64,000 bases of DNA, taken from contig NZ_JAQOUE010000001.1 of assembly GCF_032191465.1 (NCBI RefSeq), positions 2,046,001-2,110,000 of the forward strand, written 5' to 3'. The notes beneath the pieces are model-generated. The model had not been told where the DNA came from and made no database searches. It saw only the letters and a program-made list of their open reading frames with translations. A program made the translations under genes and the position numbers. Source of the DNA: Candidatus Nitronereus thalassa. Lineage in GTDB: Bacteria > Nitrospirota > Nitrospiria > Nitrospirales > UBA8639. This document shows, piece after piece, positions 1 to 7,626 of the stretch; position 1 is the first letter of the stretch, and each line of letters opens with the position of its first letter.

Positions 1-1
1 G

Positions 2-853
2 CCAGTCACGATTCCGGTGACAAAGATTGCAGGTGACATTCCCATGGATGCCGCCGCCCCCATTTGGGAAACGGTGCCTGGCGTGATAGTACCCCTCAGC
101 GGCCAAACCATCACCACGCCCATGCACCCCAATATTTCCGTCAAGACGGTGATGGTTAAAATGGCTACTAATGGACGCGACATTGGGGTGTGGGCGAATT
201 GGGGAGATCAAACCCTCAATGAAACGGTGATCGGACCACAGGATTTCCGTGACCAGATGGCCGTTCAATTTCCAGTACAAACATCCGGGGCACCCCCCTT
301 TCAATGCATGGGGCAATCGGGTGGCACCGTTAACATTTGGCGATGGAATGCTGAATGGCAAAAGGATCTCGGAACTGGTGTCGCAGGAATGTGGGACGTG
401 GATCAGCAATATCCTTCCCTAGCCTGGGATTATTACTATGAAGAACCGGCAGGTGGAGTGACTTACATGGACCGCAACGGACGATCCTCTGGTCCATTCA
501 ATGAAGGGATCTGGTCCGGGAATATCCTGTCTGATCCCAACCTTCGAAAAAGTTCCGTGGAGGATTTAAATGCCAACGGGTTTAGTACGTTGACCACACA
601 AACGAATCAAAATGTTCTCGGAAACGGATTATGGGAACCCTATGGCGCGCTCAAGGGCGGATGTTGTAACGGCCCCACATGGCGAGTGGTGATGAAGAGA
701 ACCCTCAAAACCGGCGATAAGAACGACGTACAATTTCTCTCAGGCATGACTGTCCCTGTGGCATTTGCAGTCTGGGATGGGTCAAACGTTGAACGCAATG
801 GGATGAAAGGAATTTCCACCTGGTTCAGCGCAAAGATGCCAGACAATCTGTAG
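2..853 (+). CDS. Nitrite oxidoreductase gamma-like (NxrC-type) haem-binding protein, 5' partial
   Basis: The reading frame is open to the left edge, so the N-terminus and presumed export signal lie outside the window. A GTG at 17 is an internal codon in this view, not a convincing start. The visible part (PVTIPVTKIAGDIPMD, then PIWETVPGVIVPLSGQ and IGPQDFRDQMAVQFPV) matches the ethylbenzene dehydrogenase-type haem-binding domain of the gamma subunits of DMSO-reductase-family enzymes. In Nitrospira this family supplies the NxrC candidates thought to pass electrons from periplasmic nitrite oxidoreductase toward the membrane. A 42-residue membrane peptide follows 11 bases downstream and shares its terminator. 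It could instead be the gamma subunit of another molybdoenzyme of the family. The haem ligands were not identified. Confidence 0.7.
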   Translation, partial: PVTIPVTKIAGDIPMDAAAPIWETVPGVIVPLSGQTITTPMHPNISVKTVMVKMATNGRDIGVWANWGDQTLNETVIGPQDFRDQMAVQFPVQTSGAPPFQCMGQSGGTVNIWRWNAEWQKDLGTGVAGMWDVDQQYPSLAWDYYYEEPAGGVTYMDRNGRSSGPFNEGIWSGNILSDPNLRKSSVEDLNANGFSTLTTQTNQNVLGNGLWEPYGALKGGCCNGPTWRVVMKRTLKTGDKNDVQFLSGMTVPVAFAVWDGSNVERNGMKGISTWFSAKMPDNL

Positions 854-864
854 AGTTGGTGTCG

Positions 865-993
865 ATGAATCCTAAGGCCGAACCTTCTGGGAAATATTCC
901 TGGATCCTCAACGTGTTGTTGGGTATGGTGCTCACAGCATTGGTATTGACCTTGGGAGTGATCATTTGGGCGAGCATTGCGATCCTTTTCTAG
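865..993 (+). CDS. 42-residue single-span membrane peptide downstream of the nxrC-like gene
   Basis: ATG at 865 opens a 42-codon frame ending in TAG at 991. The product has a short polar N-terminus (MNPKAEPSGKYSW) and then one long hydrophobic helix of about 26 residues ending at the C-terminus (IIWASIAILF). Alternative GTG (859) and TTG (856) starts exist, and no strong ribosome site is visible. It lies 11 bases after the NxrC-like stop and directly before a terminator, so the two genes probably share a transcript. I infer that it could be a membrane anchor or assembly peptide for the haem protein. No family was recognised. Confidence 0.6.
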   Translation: MNPKAEPSGKYSWILNVLLGMVLTALVLTLGVIIWASIAILF

Positions 994-1020
994 GGGAGCC
1001 GATTTCAAGGCTCCCCTTTC
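993..1020 (+). terminator. Rho-independent terminator after the nxrC-like operon
   Basis: Perfect 8-bp stem GGGGAGCC (993-1000) and GGCTCCCC (1009-1016) with an 8-base loop, followed by TTTC. The first stem base is the last base of the upstream TAG stop codon, so the hairpin begins where translation ends. Confidence 0.8.
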
Positions 1021-1051
1021 ACTTCTCCAACAACCTCACGACCTTGCGCAA

Positions 1052-1513
1052 ATGGCTAAATCAGCGTCATTGACTGACGAGAGACCACCAGCGCCTCATC
1101 GATCAAATTCTCTTCTGTCCCGTGGAACGGATATCAAAATTTTGGGAATTCTGTTTGTTCTCTCCGGGGGAATAGATTTTTTCTGGATTCTTTCTTACCC
1201 GGATTACGCATTGAAGGTCTTTGGCACCACGTTTGACGGATGGGCTGGTGCGCTGGTGAAATACCAACATCCCGTTATTCACTGGGTCATTGGTTATGGG
1301 TTTTGGAACCTCAGACGTTGGTCCTTTTGGGGGTATTTGGCATATCTCGGATTGGCCTGCGTAAGTGAAACGATCAATCAAGTCGTATTGGGATTCAATA
1401 CGACACGGACCTCAATGATTATTATCAGCCTTCTTTTCGGCACCTACATCATGGCACGCCGACATGTCTTTCATGCCAAGTCCACAATCGAACAATCTTC
1501 CCCAATCGCATAA
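1052..1513 (+). CDS. Small polytopic membrane protein of unknown function
   Basis: 153 residues from ATG at 1052. The frame stays open back to 977, but that start would lie inside the upstream terminator hairpin, so 1052 is preferred. Four hydrophobic segments are visible: about residues 28-47 (ILGILFVLSGGIDFFWIL), one around PVIHWVIGYGFW, one around FWGYLAYLGLACV, and one near the C-terminus (TSMIIISLLFGTYIM). The N-terminal 25 residues are polar. The end overlaps the next gene by 50 bases. I do not recognise a family; the layout resembles small uncharacterised inner-membrane proteins. Confidence 0.55.
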   Translation: MAKSASLTDERPPAPHRSNSLLSRGTDIKILGILFVLSGGIDFFWILSYPDYALKVFGTTFDGWAGALVKYQHPVIHWVIGYGFWNLRRWSFWGYLAYLGLACVSETINQVVLGFNTTRTSMIIISLLFGTYIMARRHVFHAKSTIEQSSPIA

Positions 1514-2369
1514 GCTCACGCTCACGTATCATTGTTCTTCCGTGCTTATTGCCGTCCTTTGTCTCGTGCTACTGAGCGGCTGCAGCATGCTCTCCCTGGC
1601 CTATGATTATGCCGATTGGATTTTGCTTTGGCGCATCGATCATTATTTCAACACCTCTCCTCAACAAGAGGAACGATTAGAACCACACGTCAAAGAACTT
1701 CATCGCTGGCATCGAATCCAGGAATTGCCCTTATATGCGCGGTTCCTTCGAGACGTCCAGGACCAGGTGAAAACAGGCTTGTCCTCTGAAAGCCTTGATA
1801 ACCTATTGCTCAATTATCAAGAGCTTCGCGGTCACCTCGCCAGACAAATTGCCTTCCATGGCGCCTCGTTTTTGCTTAATCTCCAACCCGAGCAACAAAC
1901 CTATTTCCAATCTGTCCTCAAACAAGAAAACCAAGAGCTTCAAGAGGACTTCGGAGAAACACCAGAAAAGCGTGTAGCCAAACGTATGGAATCCGTTTTG
2001 AGCATTTTGGAGTTCTGGGTTGGTCATGTCTCGCAGGAGCAGACGAAAACCATCCGCACATTCATTCAAGGTTTCCCAGACACGACGGAGGCATATCTCA
2101 ACTATCGTGAATTCCGCCAGCGACAGCTGCTCGATGTGCTCATGGAATCAAGAGATGCGACCATCGTGGAGAACAGGGTCGCGGAATGGATTAATTCAAA
2201 CGGGCAGGACGTCCCTCCAGAGTATTATTCTGGAGTGCAACAATGGCAGGAGGCTGTAAAAACAATCATATTGAACATAGATCAAATCCTATCGCCAACC
2301 CAGAGGCATCACATGATCTCAAAACTGCAAAAATTCATTGATGAGCTTGAAAGGCTTTCTCTGGCTTAG
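1464..2369 (+). CDS. DUF6279-type lipoprotein
   Basis: 301 residues. The N-terminus carries a lipoprotein signal: a hydrophobic stretch ending in LLSGC, so the mature protein should start at that cysteine and be lipid-anchored. The mature part begins SMLSLAYDYADWILLWRIDHYF, is strongly helical and charged, and fits the DUF6279 lipoprotein family as I remember it; the function of that family is unknown. The chosen start overlaps the preceding gene by 50 bases. A GTG just before the hydrophobic core (about 1541) would remove the overlap and still leave a usable signal peptide, so the exact start is uncertain. Confidence 0.65.
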   Translation: MSFMPSPQSNNLPQSHKLTLTYHCSSVLIAVLCLVLLSGCSMLSLAYDYADWILLWRIDHYFNTSPQQEERLEPHVKELHRWHRIQELPLYARFLRDVQDQVKTGLSSESLDNLLLNYQELRGHLARQIAFHGASFLLNLQPEQQTYFQSVLKQENQELQEDFGETPEKRVAKRMESVLSILEFWVGHVSQEQTKTIRTFIQGFPDTTEAYLNYREFRQRQLLDVLMESRDATIVENRVAEWINSNGQDVPPEYYSGVQQWQEAVKTIILNIDQILSPTQRHHMISKLQKFIDELERLSLA

Positions 2370-2560
2370 ACATTCTGAAATTTGGCCGTGCCCGCTGAGC
2401 CAATAAATTTCTCTCACCTTGTCTCTGAAATCTCTCCATACTATTATGACCTCGTGCTGAAGTCCTTTCTCAGGTGAAAAGTTTGACTTCAGTATCACGT
2501 AGACTGAAAAAAGGATCAAACGCAAACGAGTTTCAAGATCACCCAGCTAAGGAAGTGGTA

Positions 2561-3442
2561 ATGTCCAAACGTCATAAGCGTGAAAAAGCCTCTCGTGAAG
2601 CTTCAAAAGATTCCAGTCTCCCACCTGTCCAGGAATTCAAGCGTACGTCTCCAATTGATCTGGTTGTTCTCGTCCTGGCAATAGCGGGAATCCTAGTGAC
2701 CGCATACCTCACGTTTACGGCCTCATTTGAAGAGCACCCGGCATTCTGTAGCGAAGGCTCGGGATGCGACATCGTGCAGAGTAGTCGTTGGGCGACATTC
2801 CTTGCCGTACCCATGGCTCTTTGGGGTTGCCTTACCTATATCGTCATAGCCGGACTTTCCTGGCGCGCGCGAACCAAGCTTGGAAGCTGGACACCGTTAA
2901 TTTTCATGGCATTTTGTGGCTTTGCCATCAGTGCCTACCTGACCATCGTCTCCGTCGTAGAAATCGAAGCGACATGCCCGTATTGTCTCGCCTCATTCGC
3001 GATCATCACGACAATTATGATTCTGACCTTGGTGCGGCAACCGCCTGGATGGCTGACCTCGGTCAAGGAAGCCGCCGTGGTCGCGGTACTCATCGTGGGT
3101 GCGCTACACCTGCACTATAGTGGAGTCTTCGACGCCTCGGCCGGACCAGAAGACCCTCAACTTCAAGCACTCGCCACCCATCTAGAAAAAACTGGTGTCA
3201 AATTCTATGGAGCCTACTGGTGCCCTCGCTGCCAAGAACAGAAGGCTGTCTTTGGGTCATCGGCGAAACGACTCCCATATGTCGAATGTAGTTCAGGCGG
3301 ACGTGGAAGTGCTCTCACTGCTCCATGCGTCAAGAACGACATCAAAAGTTACCCCACCTGGATCATCGGGGAACAGCGACTCACCGGCTTGGTCAAGCCT
3401 CGAGAACTAGCCAACGCCTCGGGTTTTGATTGGAAAGAGTAA
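2561..3442 (+). CDS. VKOR-family disulfide-forming protein fused to a thioredoxin-like domain
   Basis: 293 residues from ATG 2561, which has a good AAGGAAG ribosome site; a longer frame from 2474 is open but less likely. Residues 1-30 are polar, then come several membrane spans. The VKOR signature is present: a loop cysteine pair C63/C69 (FCSEGSGCD) and the quinone-side CPYC pair C139/C142. After the last span a periplasmic thioredoxin-like domain carries CPRC (C221/C224) and two more cysteines (C243, C256). Bacterial VKOR homologues replace DsbB by passing electrons from a Trx-like partner to quinone; here both parts are one chain, as in cyanobacterial and plant proteins. Expected role is disulfide formation in exported proteins, which suits a cell rich in periplasmic cytochromes. 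Confidence 0.88.
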   Translation: MSKRHKREKASREASKDSSLPPVQEFKRTSPIDLVVLVLAIAGILVTAYLTFTASFEEHPAFCSEGSGCDIVQSSRWATFLAVPMALWGCLTYIVIAGLSWRARTKLGSWTPLIFMAFCGFAISAYLTIVSVVEIEATCPYCLASFAIITTIMILTLVRQPPGWLTSVKEAAVVAVLIVGALHLHYSGVFDASAGPEDPQLQALATHLEKTGVKFYGAYWCPRCQEQKAVFGSSAKRLPYVECSSGGRGSALTAPCVKNDIKSYPTWIIGEQRLTGLVKPRELANASGFDWKE

Positions 3443-3719
3443 AAACAATTCTTCCTAATGTCATCTGCTGCGTCTGCTCGTTCAACAACCCGAGCCGACA
3501 CAGCCCGTTTTCTTCCACCCCACCTGTCCAATGAATACACCATCCCGCAAGCCCTCCTTTTCCCGTCGCATCGCTCTCCAATACTACCCAGACATGCATG
3601 ACTCTTGGGGTTTCCTGGAAGCATAGAAAAAACCTTGGTCATATACGAAAGCTGTCGAGAAAGTTTACTGTGTACGATAAATTGCGTATGCGGCGATAGA
3701 TATTGAGGATTCGGTCGTT

Positions 3720-3736
3720 TGTCTCATGTTGAGAGG
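3720..3736. promoter_or_regulatory. Candidate enhancer (UAS) inverted repeat upstream of the PEP-CTERM gene
   Basis: TGTCTCA, 3-base spacer, TGAGAGG: five of seven positions of the right arm match the inverse of the left. It lies about 155 bp upstream of the sigma-54-type core at 3891, a normal distance for a sigma-54 activator site. A perfect version of the same sequence occurs upstream of another sigma-54-like core (23866). Confidence 0.45.
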
Positions 3737-3890
3737 TGAAAGGTGTCAGGTAAGTTGGCGGTTTTCGTCCTTCCGCTGACTCGCAAGTGCTCAGGGTTTC
3801 CCCGGTGGCAGTCCCACGATTCTACGTATATTAGACAAGCTGTATACATTCCTATTGGTTCCGTCATGTTGTTGGTCGAAATCTTTTTCT

Positions 3891-3906
3891 TGGCATGCTT
3901 CCTGCT
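3891..3906 (+). promoter_or_regulatory. Sigma-54-type -24/-12 promoter for the PEP-CTERM gene
   Basis: TGGCATGCTTCCTGCT matches TGGCAYG-N4-TTGCW with one mismatch (C for the first T of the -12 box); the GG and GC pairs have the required spacing. It lies 72 bp before the start codon at 3979. The rest of 3443-3978 (536 bases) holds no gene I can support; a 74-codon frame at 3743 lies across both regulatory sites and looks accidental. Confidence 0.65.
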
Positions 3907-3978
3907 AAGTAAGCTCCTTGAGTGTCGCGCCAGGCACTTAGAGGAACAGCACCATCACAACAACTAAGGAGGAATGCC

Positions 3979-4722
3979 ATGAAAAGCTTTACATTTTCAA
4001 ATCGATTCACAACAGCCTTATGGTCGTCATTGCTGTGTGCCAGTATTCTTTGCGGTAGTTCAGCGTTTGCGGCGAGTTTTGATTTCGCCTCACGGACCGA
4101 CACGTTGCCGCCAGGTGGTACCGGAGAGTCGGCCTGGGATACCTTTACTCCCTATACATGGACGGTGGATGGTATTACCGTGACGGCCACCGCGCGCAAT
4201 CTTGCAAATTCGCAAAGTCGTTTTGTCTATGCAGATGCCAACAATGCGGGGTTAGGAGTTTGTACCACTCTGAGTGGTGGAGCTTCCACCGGTGCGCGGT
4301 CCAGCTTTTCAAATATTTGCAATCCAAGTAATGACGACAATATCACCAAAAACGATGTCCTTGATTTGGTGTTTAGCGAAGTCGTCACGATTGACGTACT
4401 GACCTTAGTCAACGGCAGTCATGGCACCAGCTTTACCGGCGACTTTGGCGTGGCCGTGGATTTTCTTGGAACTCCAACGAGCATTCTGGATTACACCCAC
4501 CTTCTGGCCCAACACAATGTGGTCAATCCCGGTCTGTTAACTGGCACAACCTTCAGCTTTATTGCCAACGCCACCATTTCTGGAACAGAAAGCAATAGCC
4601 GGCAATTGTACGTCAATGCGATTACGGCCAACGCTCCCGTCCCTGAGCCCAGCACGATGATACTACTCGGTTCTGGCTTAGTCGGCCTCATTGGCTACCG
4701 GATGAAAACAACCAAGGCGTAA
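3979..4722 (+). CDS. PEP-CTERM sorting-domain exported protein
   Basis: 247 residues from ATG 3979, preceded by a strong AAGGAGG site 7 bases upstream. The N-terminus is a classical signal peptide ending around SSAFA. The C-terminus carries the PEP-CTERM signal: VPEPST, then a short hydrophobic helix (MILLGSGLVGLIG), then basic RMKTTKA. In this family the tail is recognised by an exosortase and the proteins are tied to extracellular polysaccharide. The mature part is Thr/Ser/Asn-rich and probably beta-rich, with an FDFAS start and cysteines near VCTTLSGG and SNICNPS; I recognise no enzyme domain. It stands alone with its own promoter and terminator. A related protein with a near-identical tail lies at 38380. 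Confidence 0.88.
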   Translation: MKSFTFSNRFTTALWSSLLCASILCGSSAFAASFDFASRTDTLPPGGTGESAWDTFTPYTWTVDGITVTATARNLANSQSRFVYADANNAGLGVCTTLSGGASTGARSSFSNICNPSNDDNITKNDVLDLVFSEVVTIDVLTLVNGSHGTSFTGDFGVAVDFLGTPTSILDYTHLLAQHNVVNPGLLTGTTFSFIANATISGTESNSRQLYVNAITANAPVPEPSTMILLGSGLVGLIGYRMKTTKA

Positions 4723-4751
4723 TCGGTTAGTCGATCATCTTGTCACACGAT

Positions 4752-4784
4752 AAAGCCTCATCGTTTCGGCGGTGGGGCTTTTTC
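4752..4784 (+). terminator. Rho-independent terminator after the PEP-CTERM gene
   Basis: AAAGCCTCA (4752-4760) pairs with TGGGGCTTT (from 4773) with one G-T wobble, followed by a run of T. It lies 30 bases after the stop codon. Confidence 0.75.
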
Positions 4785-4946
4785 TATGAACATACAATCC
4801 TCAAGAATTTGGACTTCTGTATACCCCTCAACCAATCACCTCAATCAATGGGCTTTTGTCTTATGTTTTTGAAAAAAAATTTGCTCAAGAAGATTTATTC
4901 CAGTTCAATATAGGAAACGAAACTGCAAAGGATCTGTGAGATTTTT

Positions 4947-5504
4947 ATGATGGAGGAAATTCCCGAATGGGTAAAAGCGGCGCAGGCCAAATGGAAATAC
5001 CGAGGTCTCAGAAGGCCCTCCTTTGCCATAGAACCTCAATCGGGGCAAGAGTCGGTATGGGATTACCCGCGGCCTCCACGAATCGTCCGCGACCAACGGC
5101 ATGTAATTGTCCGAGCCAATGGTCGAATCATCGCGGATTCGCAATCGACCTATCGAGTTCTGGAAACGGCAAGTCCCCCGACGTTCTACATTCCCCCAAG
5201 TGATGTTGGCAACAGTGTGTTGCTACCAAGAGCCAAATCTTCCTTGTGCGAATGGAAAGGCAGGGCTCAATACTGGAGCATGAAGATGGATGGGCTGGTC
5301 TTAGAGGATGTGGCTTGGTCGTACATGAATCCCTTTCCTGGGTTCGAGGTAATCGCCGGGTATATAGCCTTTTATCCCAATCGAGTGGACTGTTACGTCA
5401 ATGAAGAACTTGCACAACCACAACCCGGAGGACTCTACGGAGGCTGGGTCACTCAGGATATCGTCGGTCCGTACAAAGGTGAGCCAGGCACAGGGAGTTG
5501 GTAA
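4947..5504 (+). CDS. DUF427 domain protein
   Basis: 185 residues. The middle and C-terminal parts match the DUF427 fold: VIVRANGRIIADSQ, VLETASPPTFYIPP, then LCEWKGRAQYWSM and VAWSYMNP near the end, which are the most conserved blocks of this family. Known members are small soluble proteins without an established reaction. There is an N-terminal extension of about 45 residues (EEIPEWVKAAQAKWKYRG) seen in longer members. Two adjacent ATG codons (4947, 4950) are possible starts. It stands alone, with a convergent small gene downstream. Confidence 0.85.
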   Translation: MMEEIPEWVKAAQAKWKYRGLRRPSFAIEPQSGQESVWDYPRPPRIVRDQRHVIVRANGRIIADSQSTYRVLETASPPTFYIPPSDVGNSVLLPRAKSSLCEWKGRAQYWSMKMDGLVLEDVAWSYMNPFPGFEVIAGYIAFYPNRVDCYVNEELAQPQPGGLYGGWVTQDIVGPYKGEPGTGSW

Positions 5505-5588
5505 GGCCAAAGCTGGTTATCTTGATGCGAATTCTTCAGGAAGGATTTTCAGAACAGAGACTTTCAGCACCCTAGGAATAAAGAACCA

Positions 5589-5705
5589 TCACTCCTTATC
5601 TTTGCTCCACCAGGGTTTCCCCAAGGTCCAGCCCAGTCCCGCCAAGATCAAGACGATGAGAACCACAAATACCATAGCAATAACAAAAATTAATTTTTGA
5701 ATCAT
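5589..5705 (-). CDS. 38-residue single-span membrane protein
   Basis: Reading leftward from ATG at 5705-5703, the frame gives 38 residues: MIQK, a hydrophobic helix of about 22 residues (LIFVIAMVFVVLIVLILAG), then GWTLGKPWWSKDKE and stop. A GAAGG lies just upstream of the start, though closer than ideal. One membrane span with a charged Trp-rich tail is typical of real small membrane proteins and unlikely by chance. No family was recognised. It converges with the DUF427 gene. Confidence 0.5.
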   Translation of the reverse strand: MIQKLIFVIAMVFVVLIVLILAGLGWTLGKPWWSKDKE

Positions 5706-5837
5706 ACCTTCATTTAACACCCCATCGAACCATCTTCCATAGTCCCCTACCCTTATTATATGCCGTTTTGATGGGTTTTTGTCTAAGGTTTCATTAGATC
5801 GTCATTGCCTAAGGCTCCCAGTGACTGCAGAATATGA

Positions 5838-6119
5838 ATGAATGAGTCCATTACACGCGCGACGGACATGCGGGTGTTTCATTTGGAAGACATAGGACCG
5901 CATTACGTCACAACGTTGCGAGCCTGGCGGGACAATTTATTCAAAAACAAAAACAATATTCACGCGCTGGGATATTCTGAGGAATTTTTCCGCATGTGGG
6001 AATTCTATTTTTGTTATTGCGAAGGGGGATTTACCGAGCGAGCCATCAGTGACGTGCATATGTTGCTGACTAAACCTGAGAACCGACGGGACCCAATCAT
6101 CAACAGTTGGGCAGCATGA
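5838..6119 (+). pseudogene. Remnant of cyclopropane-fatty-acyl-phospholipid synthase (3' end)
   Basis: The 93-codon frame contains only the last part of a Cfa-type S-adenosylmethionine methyltransferase: FHLEDIGPHYVTTLRAWR, ALGYSEEFFRMWEFYFCYCEGGFTERAISD and MLLTKPENRR. These are the conserved C-terminal blocks of the family, which normally has about 400 residues. Nothing resembling the N-terminal domain or the SAM-binding motif lies upstream; similarity starts near codon 10. It is almost certainly a deletion remnant, not a functional enzyme. It is followed at 6137 by a shorter remnant of a DCC-family gene; these two gene types often sit in one cluster. Confidence 0.8.
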
Positions 6120-6136
6120 AAGGAGAGTTAGGCGAC

Positions 6137-6181
6137 TGGTTTACCAAAAACCGATAGTGGCTCACTGAAAAAACAAGGTAA
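6137..6181 (+). pseudogene. Fragment of a DCC-family (DUF393) gene, 3' end with an internal stop
   Basis: In frame from 6137 the sequence reads WFTKNR, stop, WLTEKTR, stop. This aligns without gaps to the last residues of the intact DCC gene at 24526 (WFAKNR-L-WLTGKAR), the TAG replacing a TTG leucine codon; about 34 of 45 bases agree by eye. Together with the cfa remnant just upstream it marks a decayed gene cluster. The fragment is short, so the call rests mainly on that alignment. Confidence 0.55.
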
Positions 6182-6338
6182 TTTTCCATCAACTTCTCTT
6201 AAACCAACTTCATCAAACGCGCCAGCCCCTTTCCCCCTCAACCTTCATTTTCCTCCTAGCTTCTCTTTTATGATATTGTTTTGGTGAGTTCGTTTTTTCC
6301 TGACCACCCATTCAAATGTCTTGGTGAATTAAAATTTC

Positions 6339-7526
6339 ATGCCCAACATGCTCTCGGTTACATTTCCTCCTCAGGGAAAGGCCTTCTTTTCCTATGGTTT
6401 TCGTCCGTTCTTTCTTGGTGCCTCGCTGTTTGCCGGATTCGCTGTTCCGGTGTGGATTTTGGTTTTTGCCGGATTCGTTGAAATGGATTTTCCCTATCCT
6501 TCGCGTGAGTGGCATGTCCATGAAATGGTGTTTGGTTTTCTGCCTTGCGTGATTACGGGATTTATTCTGACAGCCATTCCCAACTGGACCGACCGCCCTC
6601 CTGTCAGTGGGTGGCCGTTAATGCTCTTGTTTATCTTATGGGTGGCCGGTCGTCTGAGTCTCGCTTGTCCATGGGTCCCTGGCGTCGCGGCGGCCATAAT
6701 TGATAGTTCGTTTTTCCTCGCCGTCGCCGGGGTGGTTTGGAGGGAAATTATTGCAGGGCAAGTGTGGGATCGTTCGCCGATAGGAATCCTGATCAGTCTG
6801 TATGGCATCGCCAATATTCTGTTTCACGTCTTGGCTTTAGGCAATCAGGAAACAAATCTTGCCACGCGAATGGCGCTGGGATTGCTCATGGTCTTGCTGG
6901 CCCTCATTGGAGGACGCATTACACCAGGTTTTACCGAGGACTTTTTGGCGGAAGCCAATATCGCGAAACCGCCTGCGGCCTTTTCTCCTTTTGATGGAAT
7001 CTCCATTCTTCTTATCGCCGCCGGAGCCGTAGCCTGGATCATTCAACCACAACATGTGGCGACAGGTTGGATCTTCATCGTGGCAGGGTTGGCAAACATA
7101 ATCCGACTGAGTCGGTGGCATGGTTGGGTCACCTGGCGAGAGCCACTCGTGTTGATCCTTCATGTGGGGTATGGTTGGTTAGCGCTATCGTTGCTTATCC
7201 TGGGAGGATCGATACTTGGATTCGGGCTCCAACCGGAGGATGCTGTTCATGCACTCACTACCGGGGCCGTGGGATCGATGACGTTGGCCGTCATGACACG
7301 CGCGACGCTCGGCCATACAGGGCGACCGAAGAAGGCGAACCAGGTAACGATCGTGATGTATCTCTTGGTCACTCTCGGAACCCTACTCCGGGTATTTGGG
7401 CCACTGACCGAAATTTCAACCACACTCATTCTCAGCCTGGCTGGCATAGCATGGAGTGGTGCATATCTCTTGTTTGCCACAGTCTACGGCCCTTTCCTGC
7501 TTCAGCCGAGCCTCGACGACGAATAA
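6339..7526 (+). CDS. NnrS family haem/copper membrane protein
   Basis: 395 residues, almost entirely hydrophobic with roughly twelve membrane segments. Family landmarks are WHVHEMVFGF (residues 58-67), the following TAIPNWTDRPP, GGRITPGFTEDF near residue 192, and AVMTRATLGHTGRP in the C-terminal half; the conserved histidines are probable metal or haem ligands. NnrS proteins occur with nitric oxide metabolism and protect against nitrosative stress, a sensible need for a nitrite oxidiser. No clear ribosome site precedes ATG 6339; ATG 6348 is an alternative. The gene stands alone, with decayed genes upstream and a DUF2254 gene 100 bases downstream. Confidence 0.88.
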   Translation: MPNMLSVTFPPQGKAFFSYGFRPFFLGASLFAGFAVPVWILVFAGFVEMDFPYPSREWHVHEMVFGFLPCVITGFILTAIPNWTDRPPVSGWPLMLLFILWVAGRLSLACPWVPGVAAAIIDSSFFLAVAGVVWREIIAGQVWDRSPIGILISLYGIANILFHVLALGNQETNLATRMALGLLMVLLALIGGRITPGFTEDFLAEANIAKPPAAFSPFDGISILLIAAGAVAWIIQPQHVATGWIFIVAGLANIIRLSRWHGWVTWREPLVLILHVGYGWLALSLLILGGSILGFGLQPEDAVHALTTGAVGSMTLAVMTRATLGHTGRPKKANQVTIVMYLLVTLGTLLRVFGPLTEISTTLILSLAGIAWSGAYLLFATVYGPFLLQPSLDDE

Positions 7527-7626
7527 GACATTTCTCACCAGCACACCTCCCGACATTCGTGGCCAGCCTTCCGACTCTGCTATAGTCCTCAGGAACGCCG
7601 TCTATTCATTCGAGTTCAAAGGATAG

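Noticed and set aside
3743-3967. 74-codon open frame before the PEP-CTERM gene
   Set aside because: It spans the sigma-54-type promoter, has no ribosome site and no recognisable domain; the hydrophobic patch is likely chance.
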